Assembly: GCF_016924645.1 (NCBI RefSeq)
Contig: NZ_JAFFJV010000023.1
Location: forward strand, 1-64,000
Source of the DNA: Rufibacter psychrotolerans
GTDB taxonomy: Bacteria; Bacteroidota; Bacteroidia; Cytophagales; Hymenobacteraceae
Direction: 5' to 3'
DNA length: 64,000 nucleotides
The notes under the pieces: generated by a model
The model's database searches: none
The model's input: the letters and a program-made list of their open reading frames with translations, nothing else
What the model was told of the DNA's origin: nothing
Shown here: in pieces, positions 8,840 to 20,428 of the stretch
How the letters are laid out: the number at the start of each line of letters is the position of its first letter
Numbering within the stretch: the stretch's first letter is position 1
Program-made: the position numbers and the translations under genes

Positions 8840-9682
8840 TTACGCAGCGGCAGATTGCGCGTGCTCACGTTCCTCAATCACTTTCTTCAGTTTCTCAATG
8901 GACTGCTTGGCGCGTTCCTCGTCCAGTTTGTTGATGTTCAGGAGCATTTTGGTTTTCTCCTGACGGGTGATCACTGGGTTGTTCAGCAGGCGGATGATCT
9001 CCTCTTTCTGCCGGGCCGTGGCATACTTCACGGTGGCTTCCTCAGCGGCGGCGGCAACCGGAGTAGCGGCAGCCGGGGTCACTGCTGGGGCCGGAGCAGC
9101 TTCTGCCACCGGTTCGGCCGGAACGGCTTTCATGGTCTTGGCAGGAGCCGCGGGTTTCACCTGATGCTCCACTTTTGATTCCGGCACATTACCCTGGTAG
9201 TCCATCTCCTCGGCGGGGGTTGGCTCATAACCGGCGGCGCGGATAATCCAGGCCAGAATGTTCCGGTAGGCTTTCCCGATGGCTCTGGTCTGAGCCATGG
9301 AGGCAATGGCGTACTCCTGGTAATATTTGCGGCCCTGCTCTTTGTTAGAGCAGATGGCAAAACCAGCCCCTACCACTTGCTCGGTACGTAGGTTCAGCAA
9401 ATTCACCTTAGCCAAATACTTGATCTCAGAGCTGTCGCTCATGTTCACGAGCTCCTCAACCACCGGCAAGATACCCAAACGGGAACCAGCATACTGCCAA
9501 CCTTCCACGTTCACGTACTCTTTGCCCTGGATGTTCTGGAAGAGTCGGTTCTCCTTGATGAACTTGGCTAAGTCGACGGCCAAGTGCATCGTCTCATCAG
9601 AGCGGGAGATGTCAAAACTCTCAATTTTGTGCTTCTTCTGCACTCTCTCTTCGTTTGTCACTTGATTCGTCTTTGTCTGCAT
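8840..9682 (-). CDS. Putative phage-type DNA recombination accessory protein
   Basis: This encodes a 280-residue soluble protein. Residues about 20-165 form the conserved core, including the segment MAQTRAIGKAYRN followed by a GYEPTPAEEM turn. A similar Met-x-Gln-Thr-Arg-Ala and Thr-Pro-Ala-Glu-Glu-Met pattern occurs in phage proteins linked to DNA recombination, which is the only basis for the tentative call. Residues about 175-215 are an Ala/Pro-rich linker, and 216-275 form a charged helical tail. It is monocistronic, with no phage genes around it. The function is uncertain. Confidence 0.45.
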   Translation of the reverse strand: MQTKTNQVTNEERVQKKHKIESFDISRSDETMHLAVDLAKFIKENRLFQNIQGKEYVNVEGWQYAGSRLGILPVVEELVNMSDSSEIKYLAKVNLLNLRTEQVVGAGFAICSNKEQGRKYYQEYAIASMAQTRAIGKAYRNILAWIIRAAGYEPTPAEEMDYQGNVPESKVEHQVKPAAPAKTMKAVPAEPVAEAAPAPAVTPAAATPVAAAAEEATVKYATARQKEEIIRLLNNPVITRQEKTKMLLNINKLDEERAKQSIEKLKKVIEEREHAQSAAA

Positions 9683-10366
9683 TTTCCAATCGTTTCGTTC
9701 AAAATCATAACAGAACTACCAGGACAAAAGTGCCAGATCTCCTCTTTTTAACACTAAATAATTTAGCTGATTATCAATTACTTACGCAGCTTTGCTAAAA
9801 AAGTTTTAGCAAAGCTGCGTAAGCAGGAACGGCCACTTTCCTGCGCGTGACGAAGGTAGGTCTACTCCACCAAAAACGCCTCTTAGGAGGCCACGTAGGG
9901 CACCCTCAGTACGCTCCTGATTCGGGCCTGCACCGGGCAACCCGGGGTAACTCCAGGCGGCCCGCAAGTGCGCGCAGTTGCTTACACCGTAGCTGCCCAG
10001 GCTGGTTCAGAAGCAAAAGGGGGAATTGGTTTTTACGCTATTTTTCAGAAAACGGGTTTAAAACAACTCAGAATTGCTAAGGCAAGGAGGGATAAAGGAC
10101 CCGTTGTCAATGAACAGCCAGAGCCCTTGTTACTGCTAAAGTCTGGAACGAGAAAATGCTCCGGCGTATAGTAGCTGATTGCCCCGGTTTTGCCACACTC
10201 TTCTCCCCAACCTGGGGAATAATTCCACACCTCTGGAAATCCAGCAAATCAGACAATTAAATACAAATAACTGATAGTCAGAATACTACGCCAAACAAGC
10301 TGGTTTTGGCACGGCAATGGCAACTAAGAAAGCAACCGACTTATTCATCACCTAAAAAATTGAACA
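9683..10366. other. Intergenic region with a long perfect hairpin
   Basis: This 684-base gap separates divergent genes. It contains a perfect 20-bp stem-loop at 9781-9823, a smaller 7-bp stem immediately after it (9823-9829 with 9838-9844), and a weak match to the dispersed palindrome near 10031-10070. Short open frames here have no recognisable features. Confidence 0.5.
9781..9823. repeat. Perfect 20-bp inverted repeat with 3-base loop
   Basis: The arms 9781-9800 and 9804-9823 are exact reverse complements around AAG. The stem ends in A4/T4 next to the loop and lacks a 3' T run, so it is not a standard terminator. It lies about 100 bases upstream of the minus-strand 280-residue protein gene. 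Confidence 0.65.
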
Positions 10367-10690
10367 ATGAAGAAAGTTATCTTATCAGCCTTCGGACTTT
10401 TTGTTTTTGCCACTGTTTCTGCCAACGCCCAAACGCAAGCCGCGCAGACTGCCCCAACTCAGACTACCGCTGCCGCCGCGCAAGACAACAAGACTCCGGT
10501 AAAAGTTGAGGAACTCCCCGAGGCCGTGAAAACTGCCCTCTCCTCAGACTCAGGCTTGAAAGAATGGACGCCTACCACTGCTTTCCTGGTGAAGGACGCA
10601 GCCGGCAAGGAGTATTACGCCATTGAAATGAAGAAAGGCGAGGAAAAAGGCGCCATCAAACTAGACAAAGACGGCAACCAGGTAAAATAA
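10367..10690 (+). CDS. Small exported PepSY-like protein
   Basis: This encodes a 107-residue exported protein. Residues 1-22 are a typical signal peptide (MKKVILSAFGLFVFATVSANA) ending in an Ala-x-Ala-type site. A Gln/Ala/Thr-rich linker follows, then about 60 residues with the alternating pattern of PepSY-like/BLIP-type folds (ELPEAVKTAL, EWTPTTAFLVKD, GKEYYAIEMKKGEEKGAIKLDKDGNQVK). Such proteins are common in Bacteroidota periplasm, with unknown roles. It ends at a clear terminator. Confidence 0.65.
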   Translation: MKKVILSAFGLFVFATVSANAQTQAAQTAPTQTTAAAAQDNKTPVKVEELPEAVKTALSSDSGLKEWTPTTAFLVKDAAGKEYYAIEMKKGEEKGAIKLDKDGNQVK

Positions 10691-10731
10691 GCGCTTACTG
10701 CTCCCGTTAGACAAAGTAAAACTATGAAAGT

Positions 10732-10761
10732 AAAGAAAGCTGGGTTTTCCCGGCTTTCTTT
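10732..10761 (+). terminator. Terminator of the PepSY-like gene
   Basis: A 13-bp stem (10732-10744 with 10749-10761, one G-T pair) with a TTTT loop is followed by a T-rich stretch. Confidence 0.8.
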
Positions 10762-10791
10762 ATTTTTACCCCACGGGACAATAAGCCAGGC

Positions 10792-12123
10792 ATGACGCGC
10801 ATACTACTCATAGAAGACGACCTTACCTTTTCCATGATCCTGGAAAGCTTCCTTAAGAAACAGGGATTTGAGGTACAGGTGGTCCACCGGGTGAAAGCCG
10901 CCCAGAAAGCCTTGATAGAACATTCTTACCACCTGCTGCTCGCCGATTACCGCCTGCCCGACGGTACCGGCCTGGAGTTGCTCCAGCCCCGCCAACCGGG
11001 AGCGGAGGTACCGCCGGTGATCATGATGACCAGCCTGCAGGATGTGGGCACCGCCGTGCGGGCCATGCGCCTGGGGGCCTTTGACTACATCACCAAGCCC
11101 GTAAACCCAGACGAGCTGCTGATGGTGGTGCAGGAGGCGCTGCGCGAAAAAGACCCGCCCGCCAATTCTCCCGTCACTCCCTCTCCTGCCTTTATCACCG
11201 GCCACAGCGACGTGGCCCAGCGCCTGCACGAGATGATCCAGCTGGTAGCGCCCACCGATATGTCGGTGCTCATCCAGGGCGAAAGCGGCACGGGCAAAGA
11301 GTACGTGGCCCGCACCATCCATGACCACAGCAAACGCGCCGGGGCCCCGTTCATCGCCATTGACTGTGGCGCCATCTCCGGCGAAATTGCCAATAGCGAG
11401 CTGTTCGGGCACGTGAAAGGGGCCTTCACCGGGGCCCTGCATGACAAACAAGGCCTGTTTGAGGCCGCGCAGGGCGGCACCCTTTTCCTGGACGAGGTGG
11501 GCAACCTGAGCTACGAGATTCAGATGAAGCTGCTGCGGGCGCTCCAGGAACGCGTCATTCAGCCCTTGGGGTCCACCAAGACCGTACCGGTGGATGTGCG
11601 GGTCATTGCCGCCACCAACGATGACCTGATTGCCAGCGTGAAGAACGGAGATTTCAGGGAAGACCTGTACCATCGCCTGAACGAGTTCAAACTGCGGGTG
11701 CCAGCCCTGCGCGAACGCGGCGAGGACCTGTTCTTGTTTGTGGACCACTTCATGGGGCAAGCCAACCTGGAACTCACCCGCCAGGTAAGCCGCCTCTCCC
11801 CTGACGTTACCGATATCTTCCGGCACTACGCCTGGCCCGGCAACCTGCGCGAACTAAAAAATGTGGTGAAACGGGCCGTGCTGCTGACGCCGCAGGAGGA
11901 AATCCAGAAACAGGCCCTGCCCGATGAAATGTACGCCCTGTCCCAACCGGCCTCTCTTCCCGCCGGCCCCGACCTGAAAGCCCTGCAGGAAGCCCACGAA
12001 CGGGAATTGATTCTAAAAACCTTGCAGGAGGTACGCTACAACAAATCCAAAGCTGCCCGGCTGCTCAACATAGACCGCAAAACGCTGTACAGCAAGCTGG
12101 AGAAATACAATCTTCTGGAGTAA
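10792..12123 (+). CDS. Sigma-54-dependent response regulator (NtrC family)
   Basis: This encodes a 443-residue transcription activator. Residues 1-120 are a receiver domain with acidic pocket E8-D9-D10 and phospho-acceptor Asp52 in LLLADYRLPDG. Residues about 140-375 are the AAA+ domain with Walker A GESGTGKE and the sigma-54-contacting GAFTGA loop (KGAFTGALHDK). The C terminus is a Fis-type helix-turn-helix (NKSKAARLLNIDRKTLYSKLEKY). It should open promoters by remodelling RpoN holoenzyme. The hybrid kinase convergent with it at 12178-14736 is a plausible partner. Target genes are not identifiable here. Confidence 0.93.
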   Translation: MTRILLIEDDLTFSMILESFLKKQGFEVQVVHRVKAAQKALIEHSYHLLLADYRLPDGTGLELLQPRQPGAEVPPVIMMTSLQDVGTAVRAMRLGAFDYITKPVNPDELLMVVQEALREKDPPANSPVTPSPAFITGHSDVAQRLHEMIQLVAPTDMSVLIQGESGTGKEYVARTIHDHSKRAGAPFIAIDCGAISGEIANSELFGHVKGAFTGALHDKQGLFEAAQGGTLFLDEVGNLSYEIQMKLLRALQERVIQPLGSTKTVPVDVRVIAATNDDLIASVKNGDFREDLYHRLNEFKLRVPALRERGEDLFLFVDHFMGQANLELTRQVSRLSPDVTDIFRHYAWPGNLRELKNVVKRAVLLTPQEEIQKQALPDEMYALSQPASLPAGPDLKALQEAHERELILKTLQEVRYNKSKAARLLNIDRKTLYSKLEKYNLLE

Positions 12124-12136
12124 GTTGGGAAAGTTG

Positions 12137-12171
12137 TTTTCAGCCTGTTTTGGGGAAAAGAGCCCTAAAAC
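12137..12171. repeat. Dispersed palindrome between convergent regulators
   Basis: TTTTCAGCCTGTTTT and GAAAAgaGCCCTAAAAC fit the repeat consensus and fill the short gap between the two convergent genes, where it could act as a bidirectional terminator. Confidence 0.6.
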
Positions 12172-12177
12172 TGAAGT

Positions 12178-14736
<2,559 letters not shown>

Positions 14737-14836
14737 TCCTGACAGGTGTTTAAGTTCATCAACCAAACGGTCATTCTAACTTAAAAGTACAGAAAACCGG
14801 CCAGAAACCCATGAAAAGGCCCCAGAACCGGCCCGG

Positions 14837-16948
14837 TTACCGCAGCTTCATCCGCCAGGCGCCCTCCTCTTCCAGCACGTGCACCCGGTAACCGGCGGAC
14901 CTGAGTTCAGCGGCTTTTCTGGCGGTGTAGCGGCGCGAATTGGTCTGGTCCAGGACTACAGATCGGGTGGTTACCACTTTTTTCAGTCTATCTGCCGGCG
15001 CCCATACGTTGTGTTGTAACACCACGGCATCCAGTACTACTGGATTGATAATACCCCGGGGCAAACGCCTGAGCCAAAGTAGTTTCTTGCCCTGCCAGAC
15101 CAGCAGTTGGTTTCCTTCGGGCGTGACGGTGAATGGCATCTCTTGTTTTAGGCCTGTTTGGGTAAAATCTGCCCCAAAACGGTTTTGGGCGCGAACGCCT
15201 TTCGCCCACCAATAGGGCTGCACCTGGTACGAAAATAACTGCGGTTGGGCGTAAAAAGCTGAATCGGCGGAGAAAATCACTTGCCTACCCTGCACCAGAC
15301 TGACCGCGCTGCTCCGCCGCACGCTGTGGAGCACCAGTTCCCGGGTGTGGCGCTGGTAAAAGGCTTCGGCGAGCTCGGTGCCGGAGATAAAAGCCAGGCA
15401 CAGCACCGAGGCGGCCAGCCAAACCAACTTTTTCCGGACCAGGAACACCACCACCGCAATCAGGAACAGGTAAAGGGCCAGCACTTGCCCGGGCGTGACC
15501 ACAAACCCCTCCAGCACCGCGTGGGGCCAGCGTTCCAGCCACAGCAACAGTTCGTTCAAGAGCCAGAGGGTCCACTCCAGCAGTTGGCCCACCATGCCAT
15601 TGACCACCGGCAGCCAGAACAGCATCATGAACGCCACGCCCAGGTAAAGCGCCAAAGACGAAAGCGGCACCGCCACCAGGTTGGCCACCCAGAAGTACAC
15701 CGGAAACTGATGGAAGTAGTACAGACTCAGCGGAAAAGTAGCCAGTTGCGCCGCCACCGAGATAGCCAGCAACTCCCAGATGATCCGCACCAGTTTCTGC
15801 TCCGGGTTCCAGAGTTGCAGGAACAAAGGCTGCAGCAGCACAATGCCCGCCACGGCCAGAAAGGAAAGCTGGAAACCCACGTCAAACAGAAAGTTGGGCT
15901 CATACACCAGCAACACCAGGGCTACCACGGCCAGCGTGTTCAGGATAGAGGATTTACGCTGGATCAACCGGCCTAGCTCCACCAGCGAGAACATGCACAC
16001 CGAGCGCAGCACCGAGGCCGACAAGCCCGTCACAAACGCGTAGAACCAGACCACGCCCACAATCACCAGGAACACCACCAACCGGCTGGTGCGGTCGCGC
16101 CGCAGGGGCTGCAGCAGGAACAGCAGCACGCCGTACAGCAAGCCCACGTGCAGGCCGCTCACCGCCAGCACGTGCACGGTGCCGGTGCGGGCGTAGGCGT
16201 TGCGCAGGGCGGCATCCAGATCATCCTGCACTCCCAACACCAGCGCATGGGCAATGGTGAGTTCGCGGGGCGCGGCCAGGTGCTCCCTGAAGGCTTTTTC
16301 CAGCCTTTTTCTCACGTGCAGGCTAAGGGCGGTGACCGTACTGGGCGGCGCGTGGCCCATCAGCAGCCAGGTGGCTTCGGGCAGGTACGCCTGCCACTGG
16401 ATGTGCCGGAGGGCAAGGAAGCGCCGGTAGCCAAACTGGAACGGGTTGGCGGGCCGGGCGGGAGGTTGCAAAGCTCCTTTCACCAGCAACTGGGCCCCAT
16501 ATCGCAACGAATCGGCTTTGGGCGAGTGCGGAAAGAAAACCGCTACCTGCCCCCGGGCCGGGTACCATTTTCCGTGGGCCTGCACGGCCTCCAACCTGCC
16601 CACCGAACTAACTGAAGTAGGCTTCAACGCCACCGCTTTCACCAGGGTGATTTTGTAGTGGGTGACGGTTGCCGCGGGTACCGGCAGCGCTTCGGGCCTG
16701 TTTTTCTGAAAAGTGGCCCAAAACGCCAACCCCACTACACAGAGAACTCCCAGAGCGCCGGCCCTTGCCCGGTTGCGGGCCAGGGGCCTTTTTTTCGCCC
16801 ACCACCAGCCGCCCAGGAACAGGAAGACCAAACCAGCGGCACCCTGCGCGGCATAGGGAAACCGGAAGCCCAGGGAATGGTACAGCAGGATTCCGGCCAC
16901 CAGGGCCAGCAAGAGACGCATTGAGCCGGTCAATTTTACGTCAGCCAT
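14837..16948 (-). CDS. ComEC/Rec2-family competence membrane protein
   Basis: This encodes a 703-residue polytopic membrane protein for import of single-stranded DNA. An N-terminal DUF4131-like region with three hydrophobic helices is followed by a soluble OB-like segment and then the ComEC channel core (HVLAVSGLHVGLLYGVL and ASVLRSVCMFSLVELGR). The C-terminal part is short and lacks the metallo-beta-lactamase domain of many ComEC proteins, as is usual in Bacteroidota. Two copies of the dispersed palindrome are translated inside it, as FWATFQKNRPE near residue 77 and FGADFTQTGLK near residue 595. It is divergent from the aldolase gene. Confidence 0.9.
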   Translation of the reverse strand: MADVKLTGSMRLLLALVAGILLYHSLGFRFPYAAQGAAGLVFLFLGGWWWAKKRPLARNRARAGALGVLCVVGLAFWATFQKNRPEALPVPAATVTHYKITLVKAVALKPTSVSSVGRLEAVQAHGKWYPARGQVAVFFPHSPKADSLRYGAQLLVKGALQPPARPANPFQFGYRRFLALRHIQWQAYLPEATWLLMGHAPPSTVTALSLHVRKRLEKAFREHLAAPRELTIAHALVLGVQDDLDAALRNAYARTGTVHVLAVSGLHVGLLYGVLLFLLQPLRRDRTSRLVVFLVIVGVVWFYAFVTGLSASVLRSVCMFSLVELGRLIQRKSSILNTLAVVALVLLVYEPNFLFDVGFQLSFLAVAGIVLLQPLFLQLWNPEQKLVRIIWELLAISVAAQLATFPLSLYYFHQFPVYFWVANLVAVPLSSLALYLGVAFMMLFWLPVVNGMVGQLLEWTLWLLNELLLWLERWPHAVLEGFVVTPGQVLALYLFLIAVVVFLVRKKLVWLAASVLCLAFISGTELAEAFYQRHTRELVLHSVRRSSAVSLVQGRQVIFSADSAFYAQPQLFSYQVQPYWWAKGVRAQNRFGADFTQTGLKQEMPFTVTPEGNQLLVWQGKKLLWLRRLPRGIINPVVLDAVVLQHNVWAPADRLKKVVTTRSVVLDQTNSRRYTARKAAELRSAGYRVHVLEEEGAWRMKLR
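15145..15180. repeat. Dispersed palindrome inside comEC (C-terminal region)
   Basis: The comEC frame reads this copy as FGADFTQTGLK. The arms TTTTAGGCCTGTTT and AAAATctGCCCCAAAAC fit the consensus. Confidence 0.55.
16691..16725. repeat. Dispersed palindrome inside comEC (N-terminal region)
   Basis: This copy is read as FWATFQKNRPE just after a membrane helix, where a short insertion would be tolerated. Confidence 0.6.
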
Positions 16949-17163
16949 TCAGTACATCGGGTAAGGTGGAAGGCAGGTGCGGGGGCAAGCCCCATCAGAA
17001 AGAACGGATTGTTCCAGAAAAAGATAAAGCTGTCCTGTTAAAAGTCAACTCCTTGCAAAACCGATGGCTGCGTACCGTCGGGCAGCAAAGAAAAACCGGC
17101 AAACGCTCCGGCAGGGCCGCCATAGTTTTCTGGCCAGTACCGTGGGTGATTTTTGTGGAGTTG

Positions 17164-17171
17164 TATCTTTG
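17164..17171 (+). promoter_or_regulatory. -7 promoter box of the threonine-aldolase-like gene
   Basis: TATCTTTG matches TAnnTTTG and lies 31 bases before the ATG at 17203. It supports the short start over the long upstream open frame. Confidence 0.5.
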
Positions 17172-17202
17172 GGCAAACGTTCATGCTAGCAGAACCAAAA
17201 CC

Positions 17203-18243
17203 ATGCTCTATAACTTCACCAATGATTACAGCGAGGGCTGCCACCCGTCCATCCTTCAGAAACTGACCCAGACCAACGTATCGCAGCAGCCGGGTTACGG
17301 CCATGACGAGTTCACCCAGGAGGCGGTAGCGACCCTACGGCAGTTGTGCGGAAAACCAGCCGTAGACGTGCACCTAGTGGCCGGCGGTACCCTGGCCAAC
17401 CTCATTGTGCTGGGCGCCCTGCTGAAGTCCTACGAGTCGGTGATTGCCGCCGAGACCGCGCACATCAACCAGCACGAGGCCGGCGCCATTGAGGCAACGG
17501 GCCACAAGATTGAGACCGTGCCCACTGCAGACGGCAAGCTGCGCCCGCAGGACCTGGTGGCCCTCATCAACAAGTTCCCCGAGTACCATACCGTAAAGCC
17601 CCGGGTGGTGTACATCTCCAACTCCACCGAGATTGGCACCATCTACAAAAAGCAGGAACTCACGGAGCTGTACCACTTCTGCCAGGAGAACCACCTGCTG
17701 CTGTTCATGGACGGCGCCCGGCTTGCCATGGCCCTGGCTGCCCCCGGCAATGACCTCACCTTAGCCGACCTGGCCTCCCTCACGGATGTGTTTTACCTGG
17801 GAGCCACCAAATGCGGCGGCCTGATTGGGGAAGCCATTGTGATTGCCAATGAAAGCCTGCAGAAAGACTTTAAATACTACATTAAACAGCGGGGCGCCCT
17901 GCTGGCGAAAGGCCGATTGTTTGGCATCCAGTTTTCTGAATTGCTGCGCGACAACCTTATATTTGAACTGGCGGGCCACGCCAACTCCCTGGCCCAGCGC
18001 ATCGCCGCGCAACTGCAGGAACTGGGCTACGCGTTCCTGACCCAACCCGAAACCAACCAGATCTTCCCTATCTTACCAGACGACATCATCACCCAACTGA
18101 ACCAAAAATACGGGTTCTTCCGGTGGAAAAAGATGCCGGAAGGGCACTCGGCCATCCGGCTCATTACCTCGTGGGCAACGCCGCCGGAACACGTGGAGCA
18201 GTTCCTGAAAGATGTAAAGGTGCTCACTGCAAAAGCAGGGTAA
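17203..18243 (+). CDS. Threonine-aldolase-family PLP enzyme
   Basis: This encodes a 346-residue cytoplasmic PLP-dependent enzyme of the beta-eliminating lyase/threonine aldolase family, which splits threonine or similar beta-hydroxy amino acids into glycine and an aldehyde. Family features are the start MLYNFTNDYSEGCHPSIL, GYGHDEFTQEA, the glycine-rich VAGGTLANLIVL segment, the DGARLAMAL motif, and the PLP-lysine region YLGATKCGG. The open frame runs back to 16669 across the divergent comEC start, but the ATG at 17203 follows a promoter box and fits the family length. Exact substrate is uncertain. Confidence 0.87.
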   Translation: MLYNFTNDYSEGCHPSILQKLTQTNVSQQPGYGHDEFTQEAVATLRQLCGKPAVDVHLVAGGTLANLIVLGALLKSYESVIAAETAHINQHEAGAIEATGHKIETVPTADGKLRPQDLVALINKFPEYHTVKPRVVYISNSTEIGTIYKKQELTELYHFCQENHLLLFMDGARLAMALAAPGNDLTLADLASLTDVFYLGATKCGGLIGEAIVIANESLQKDFKYYIKQRGALLAKGRLFGIQFSELLRDNLIFELAGHANSLAQRIAAQLQELGYAFLTQPETNQIFPILPDDIITQLNQKYGFFRWKKMPEGHSAIRLITSWATPPEHVEQFLKDVKVLTAKAG

Positions 18244-18294
18244 AGCCCAAAACAGGCCGGCCGTTTCTGGTCTGTTTCCCAAAAAAGCACTAAA

Positions 18295-18343
18295 AAAAGG
18301 GCTGGGAAGAAAAGGCGTGTGCAGCCCTCTTCCCAGCCCTTTT
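18295..18343. terminator. Bidirectional terminator between the aldolase gene and phoH
   Basis: A 16-bp perfect stem (18295-18310 with 18328-18343) is flanked by A and T runs, so it can serve both converging genes. A dispersed-palindrome copy lies just before it (about 18245-18290). Confidence 0.75.
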
Positions 18344-18366
18344 AGAGCTGATGTACGCCCGTTTCC

Positions 18367-19407
18367 TTAGTCCTCGTACCGGCGGAAGTTCTGGCGGCGG
18401 CGGGGCGCATCCTGAAAATCGGTCTCCGACTTTTCCCGTTCCTCACGCTCCTTCTGCTTCTGCTCGTCGTGCTTGGTATAGGCGGCCACAATGCTCTTCA
18501 CCAAACGGTGACGCACCACGTCCTCGGCCTGCATCTCTACAAAGCCAATGCCTTTTACGTCTTTGAGCACGTGCATGGCCTCAATCAAGCCCGATTTCTG
18601 GTTGCGCGGCAAGTCAATCTGCGTGCGGTCGCCGTTGATCATCACCTTGGAGGTAGGTCCCATCCGGGTCATGAACATCTTGATCTGCATGGGCGTGGTG
18701 TTCTGGGCCTCGTCCAGGAGCACAAAGGCGTTGTTGAGGGTACGCCCGCGCATGTAGGCCAGCGGAGCTATTTCTATGATTTTGTTCTCATAGTAATATT
18801 TCAATTTCTCCACCGGAATCATCTCCTCCAGCGCGTCATAGATGGGCCGCAGGTACGGGTCTACCTTGTCCTTCATGTCGCCGGGCAGGAACCCCAGGCT
18901 TTCGCCGGCTTCCACCACGGGGCGCGAGATGATGATCTTCTTCACCTCTTTGTTCTTGAGCGCGCGCACGGCCATGGCCACCGAGATAAAGGTTTTACCG
19001 GTACCGGCCGGCCCCAGGGCAAACACCAGGTCGTTCTTGGCCACGGCCTCCACCAACTTCTGCTGGCTGGGCGTTTTGGCCTTGATCACGCCGCCCTTGC
19101 TGCCGTAGACAATCACATCGGGCGAGGTAATGACCACGTCATCCTCAAAATCGTTATCAGCGGTCAGGAACTTGTGCACGCTCTTATCGGTGATTTTCCC
19201 GTACTGGTGATAATGTTCAATCAGGGAAGAAAGGATTTCGTGGATTTTGGTGATCTCAGGGGTCTGGCCCTGAATCTTAATCTCGTTGCCGCGTGAAATG
19301 ATCTTGCTGCTGGGGAATGCGGCGGCCAGCTGCTTAATATTCTGATTCTCAAGACCTAGGAAATCTATTAAAGAGACATTCTCCAGGGTTATCGTTTTTT
19401 CTACCAA
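18367..19407 (-). CDS. phoH: PhoH-family ATPase
   Basis: This encodes a 346-residue cytoplasmic PhoH-like protein, a P-loop NTPase family related to helicases and implicated in RNA metabolism. Seen are Walker A GPAGTGKTF, Walker B-like VLLDEAQNT, and the conserved NGDRTQIDLP motif. The N-terminal region carries the conserved ENVSLIDFLG start. The start codon is TTG: an in-frame stop lies two codons upstream and no ATG is near, and the N-terminal sequence is typical. The C-terminal 35 residues are charged and probably disordered. Confidence 0.9.
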   Translation of the reverse strand: MVEKTITLENVSLIDFLGLENQNIKQLAAAFPSSKIISRGNEIKIQGQTPEITKIHEILSSLIEHYHQYGKITDKSVHKFLTADNDFEDDVVITSPDVIVYGSKGGVIKAKTPSQQKLVEAVAKNDLVFALGPAGTGKTFISVAMAVRALKNKEVKKIIISRPVVEAGESLGFLPGDMKDKVDPYLRPIYDALEEMIPVEKLKYYYENKIIEIAPLAYMRGRTLNNAFVLLDEAQNTTPMQIKMFMTRMGPTSKVMINGDRTQIDLPRNQKSGLIEAMHVLKDVKGIGFVEMQAEDVVRHRLVKSIVAAYTKHDEQKQKEREEREKSETDFQDAPRRRQNFRRYED

Positions 19408-19460
19408 AGGCTATTTCCGTTTATTAAAGTGGTTTTAAAACCAATCTACTGAAAATATAG

Positions 19461-19468
19461 TAGATTTG
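19461..19468 (+). promoter_or_regulatory. -7 promoter box upstream of the SAM hydroxide adenosyltransferase gene
   Basis: TAGATTTG matches TAnnTTTG, 49 bases before the ATG. It overlaps a small CTACT/AGTAG palindrome in the divergent phoH promoter region. Confidence 0.4.
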
Positions 19469-19517
19469 TTATAAGACAAAACTAGAAATAATTAAGTTCT
19501 TTTGACCAGCCGTTCCC

Positions 19518-20294
19518 ATGGGAATTCTCACCTTCTTGTCAGACTTTGGAACCACAGACCACTACGTGGCCGCCGTTAAAGCTAAAATCCTGACAATCAA
19601 CCCCGCACAAACCATTGTAGACATCTCGCACCACATTGAGCCGTACAATATTGCGCACGGGTACCATGTGATCAATGCCATTTACCGGGACTTTCCGCAA
19701 GGAACGGTGCACCTCATTGGCGTGGACACCCACGGCACCAGCAGCGGAAAGTACCAGGTGGCCCGCCACCACGGGCACTACTTTGTCTGCGCCGATAACG
19801 GGCTGCTGTCGCTGCTCACTGACAACGAACCCGAGCAGCTGATTGACCTGCCCGAGCAGCCCGACACCTCCTCGCCGGCCCGTGACATCATGGTGCCCGC
19901 CGCCGTGGCCCTGGCGCAGGGCGCCACCATGGCCGAGCTGGGGGAGCTGGCCACCGGCATGGTGCAGCTCCTCAACCGCCAGCTTCGCCTCAACGACCAC
20001 TCCATCATTGGCCACGTGGTGCACGTGGACCACTACGGCAACCTTATCACCGACATCACGCGCGACAGCGTAGACGCCATAGGGCACGGCCGCCGGTTCT
20101 CCATCCACTTCAACCGCGAGGTGGTAAACAAAATCAGCACCCGTTACAACCAGACCAACGAAGGCGATTGCGTGGCCCTCTTCAACCGGCAGAATGTCTT
20201 GACCATTGGCATCAACAAAGGCCACGCCTCTGAGCTGCTGGGCATGTACTTTGACTCGCCGGTGGAAATCAGATTCGCCAGAGACCCGGCTTAG
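19518..20294 (+). CDS. S-adenosyl-L-methionine hydroxide adenosyltransferase (DUF62)
   Basis: This encodes a 258-residue enzyme of the SAM chlorinase/fluorinase superfamily. Non-halogenase members hydrolyse SAM to adenosine and methionine. The diagnostic start ILTFLSDFGTTDHYVAAVKAKIL contains the conserved Asp of the SAM site. Further motifs are VDISHHIEPYNI, ICADNG-like VCADNGLLS, and the HVDHYGNLITDI segment. The length is normal. It is divergent from phoH. I see no support for halogenase activity. Confidence 0.9.
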   Translation: MGILTFLSDFGTTDHYVAAVKAKILTINPAQTIVDISHHIEPYNIAHGYHVINAIYRDFPQGTVHLIGVDTHGTSSGKYQVARHHGHYFVCADNGLLSLLTDNEPEQLIDLPEQPDTSSPARDIMVPAAVALAQGATMAELGELATGMVQLLNRQLRLNDHSIIGHVVHVDHYGNLITDITRDSVDAIGHGRRFSIHFNREVVNKISTRYNQTNEGDCVALFNRQNVLTIGINKGHASELLGMYFDSPVEIRFARDPA

Positions 20295-20428
20295 GAATTT
20301 AGAAGTAAGAATGAAGAAACGCTTTACCGGATGCATCAACCGTTACCCTTTCCAACTTTCACCCACTTCCGCAAGAGCCCCTCGGCAGGGTTTTTAACTC
20401 ATACATCTTACTTCGTAATGCTCAAGGA

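Noticed and set aside
16669-17202. Upstream 178-codon extension of the threonine-aldolase-like gene
   Set aside because: It overlaps the divergent comEC gene, is rich in Pro/Arg, and a promoter box at 17164 lies inside it.
19518-20294. Fluorinase or chlorinase activity
   Set aside because: The protein fits the larger hydroxide adenosyltransferase group, and no halogenase loop or halometabolite genes were recognised.
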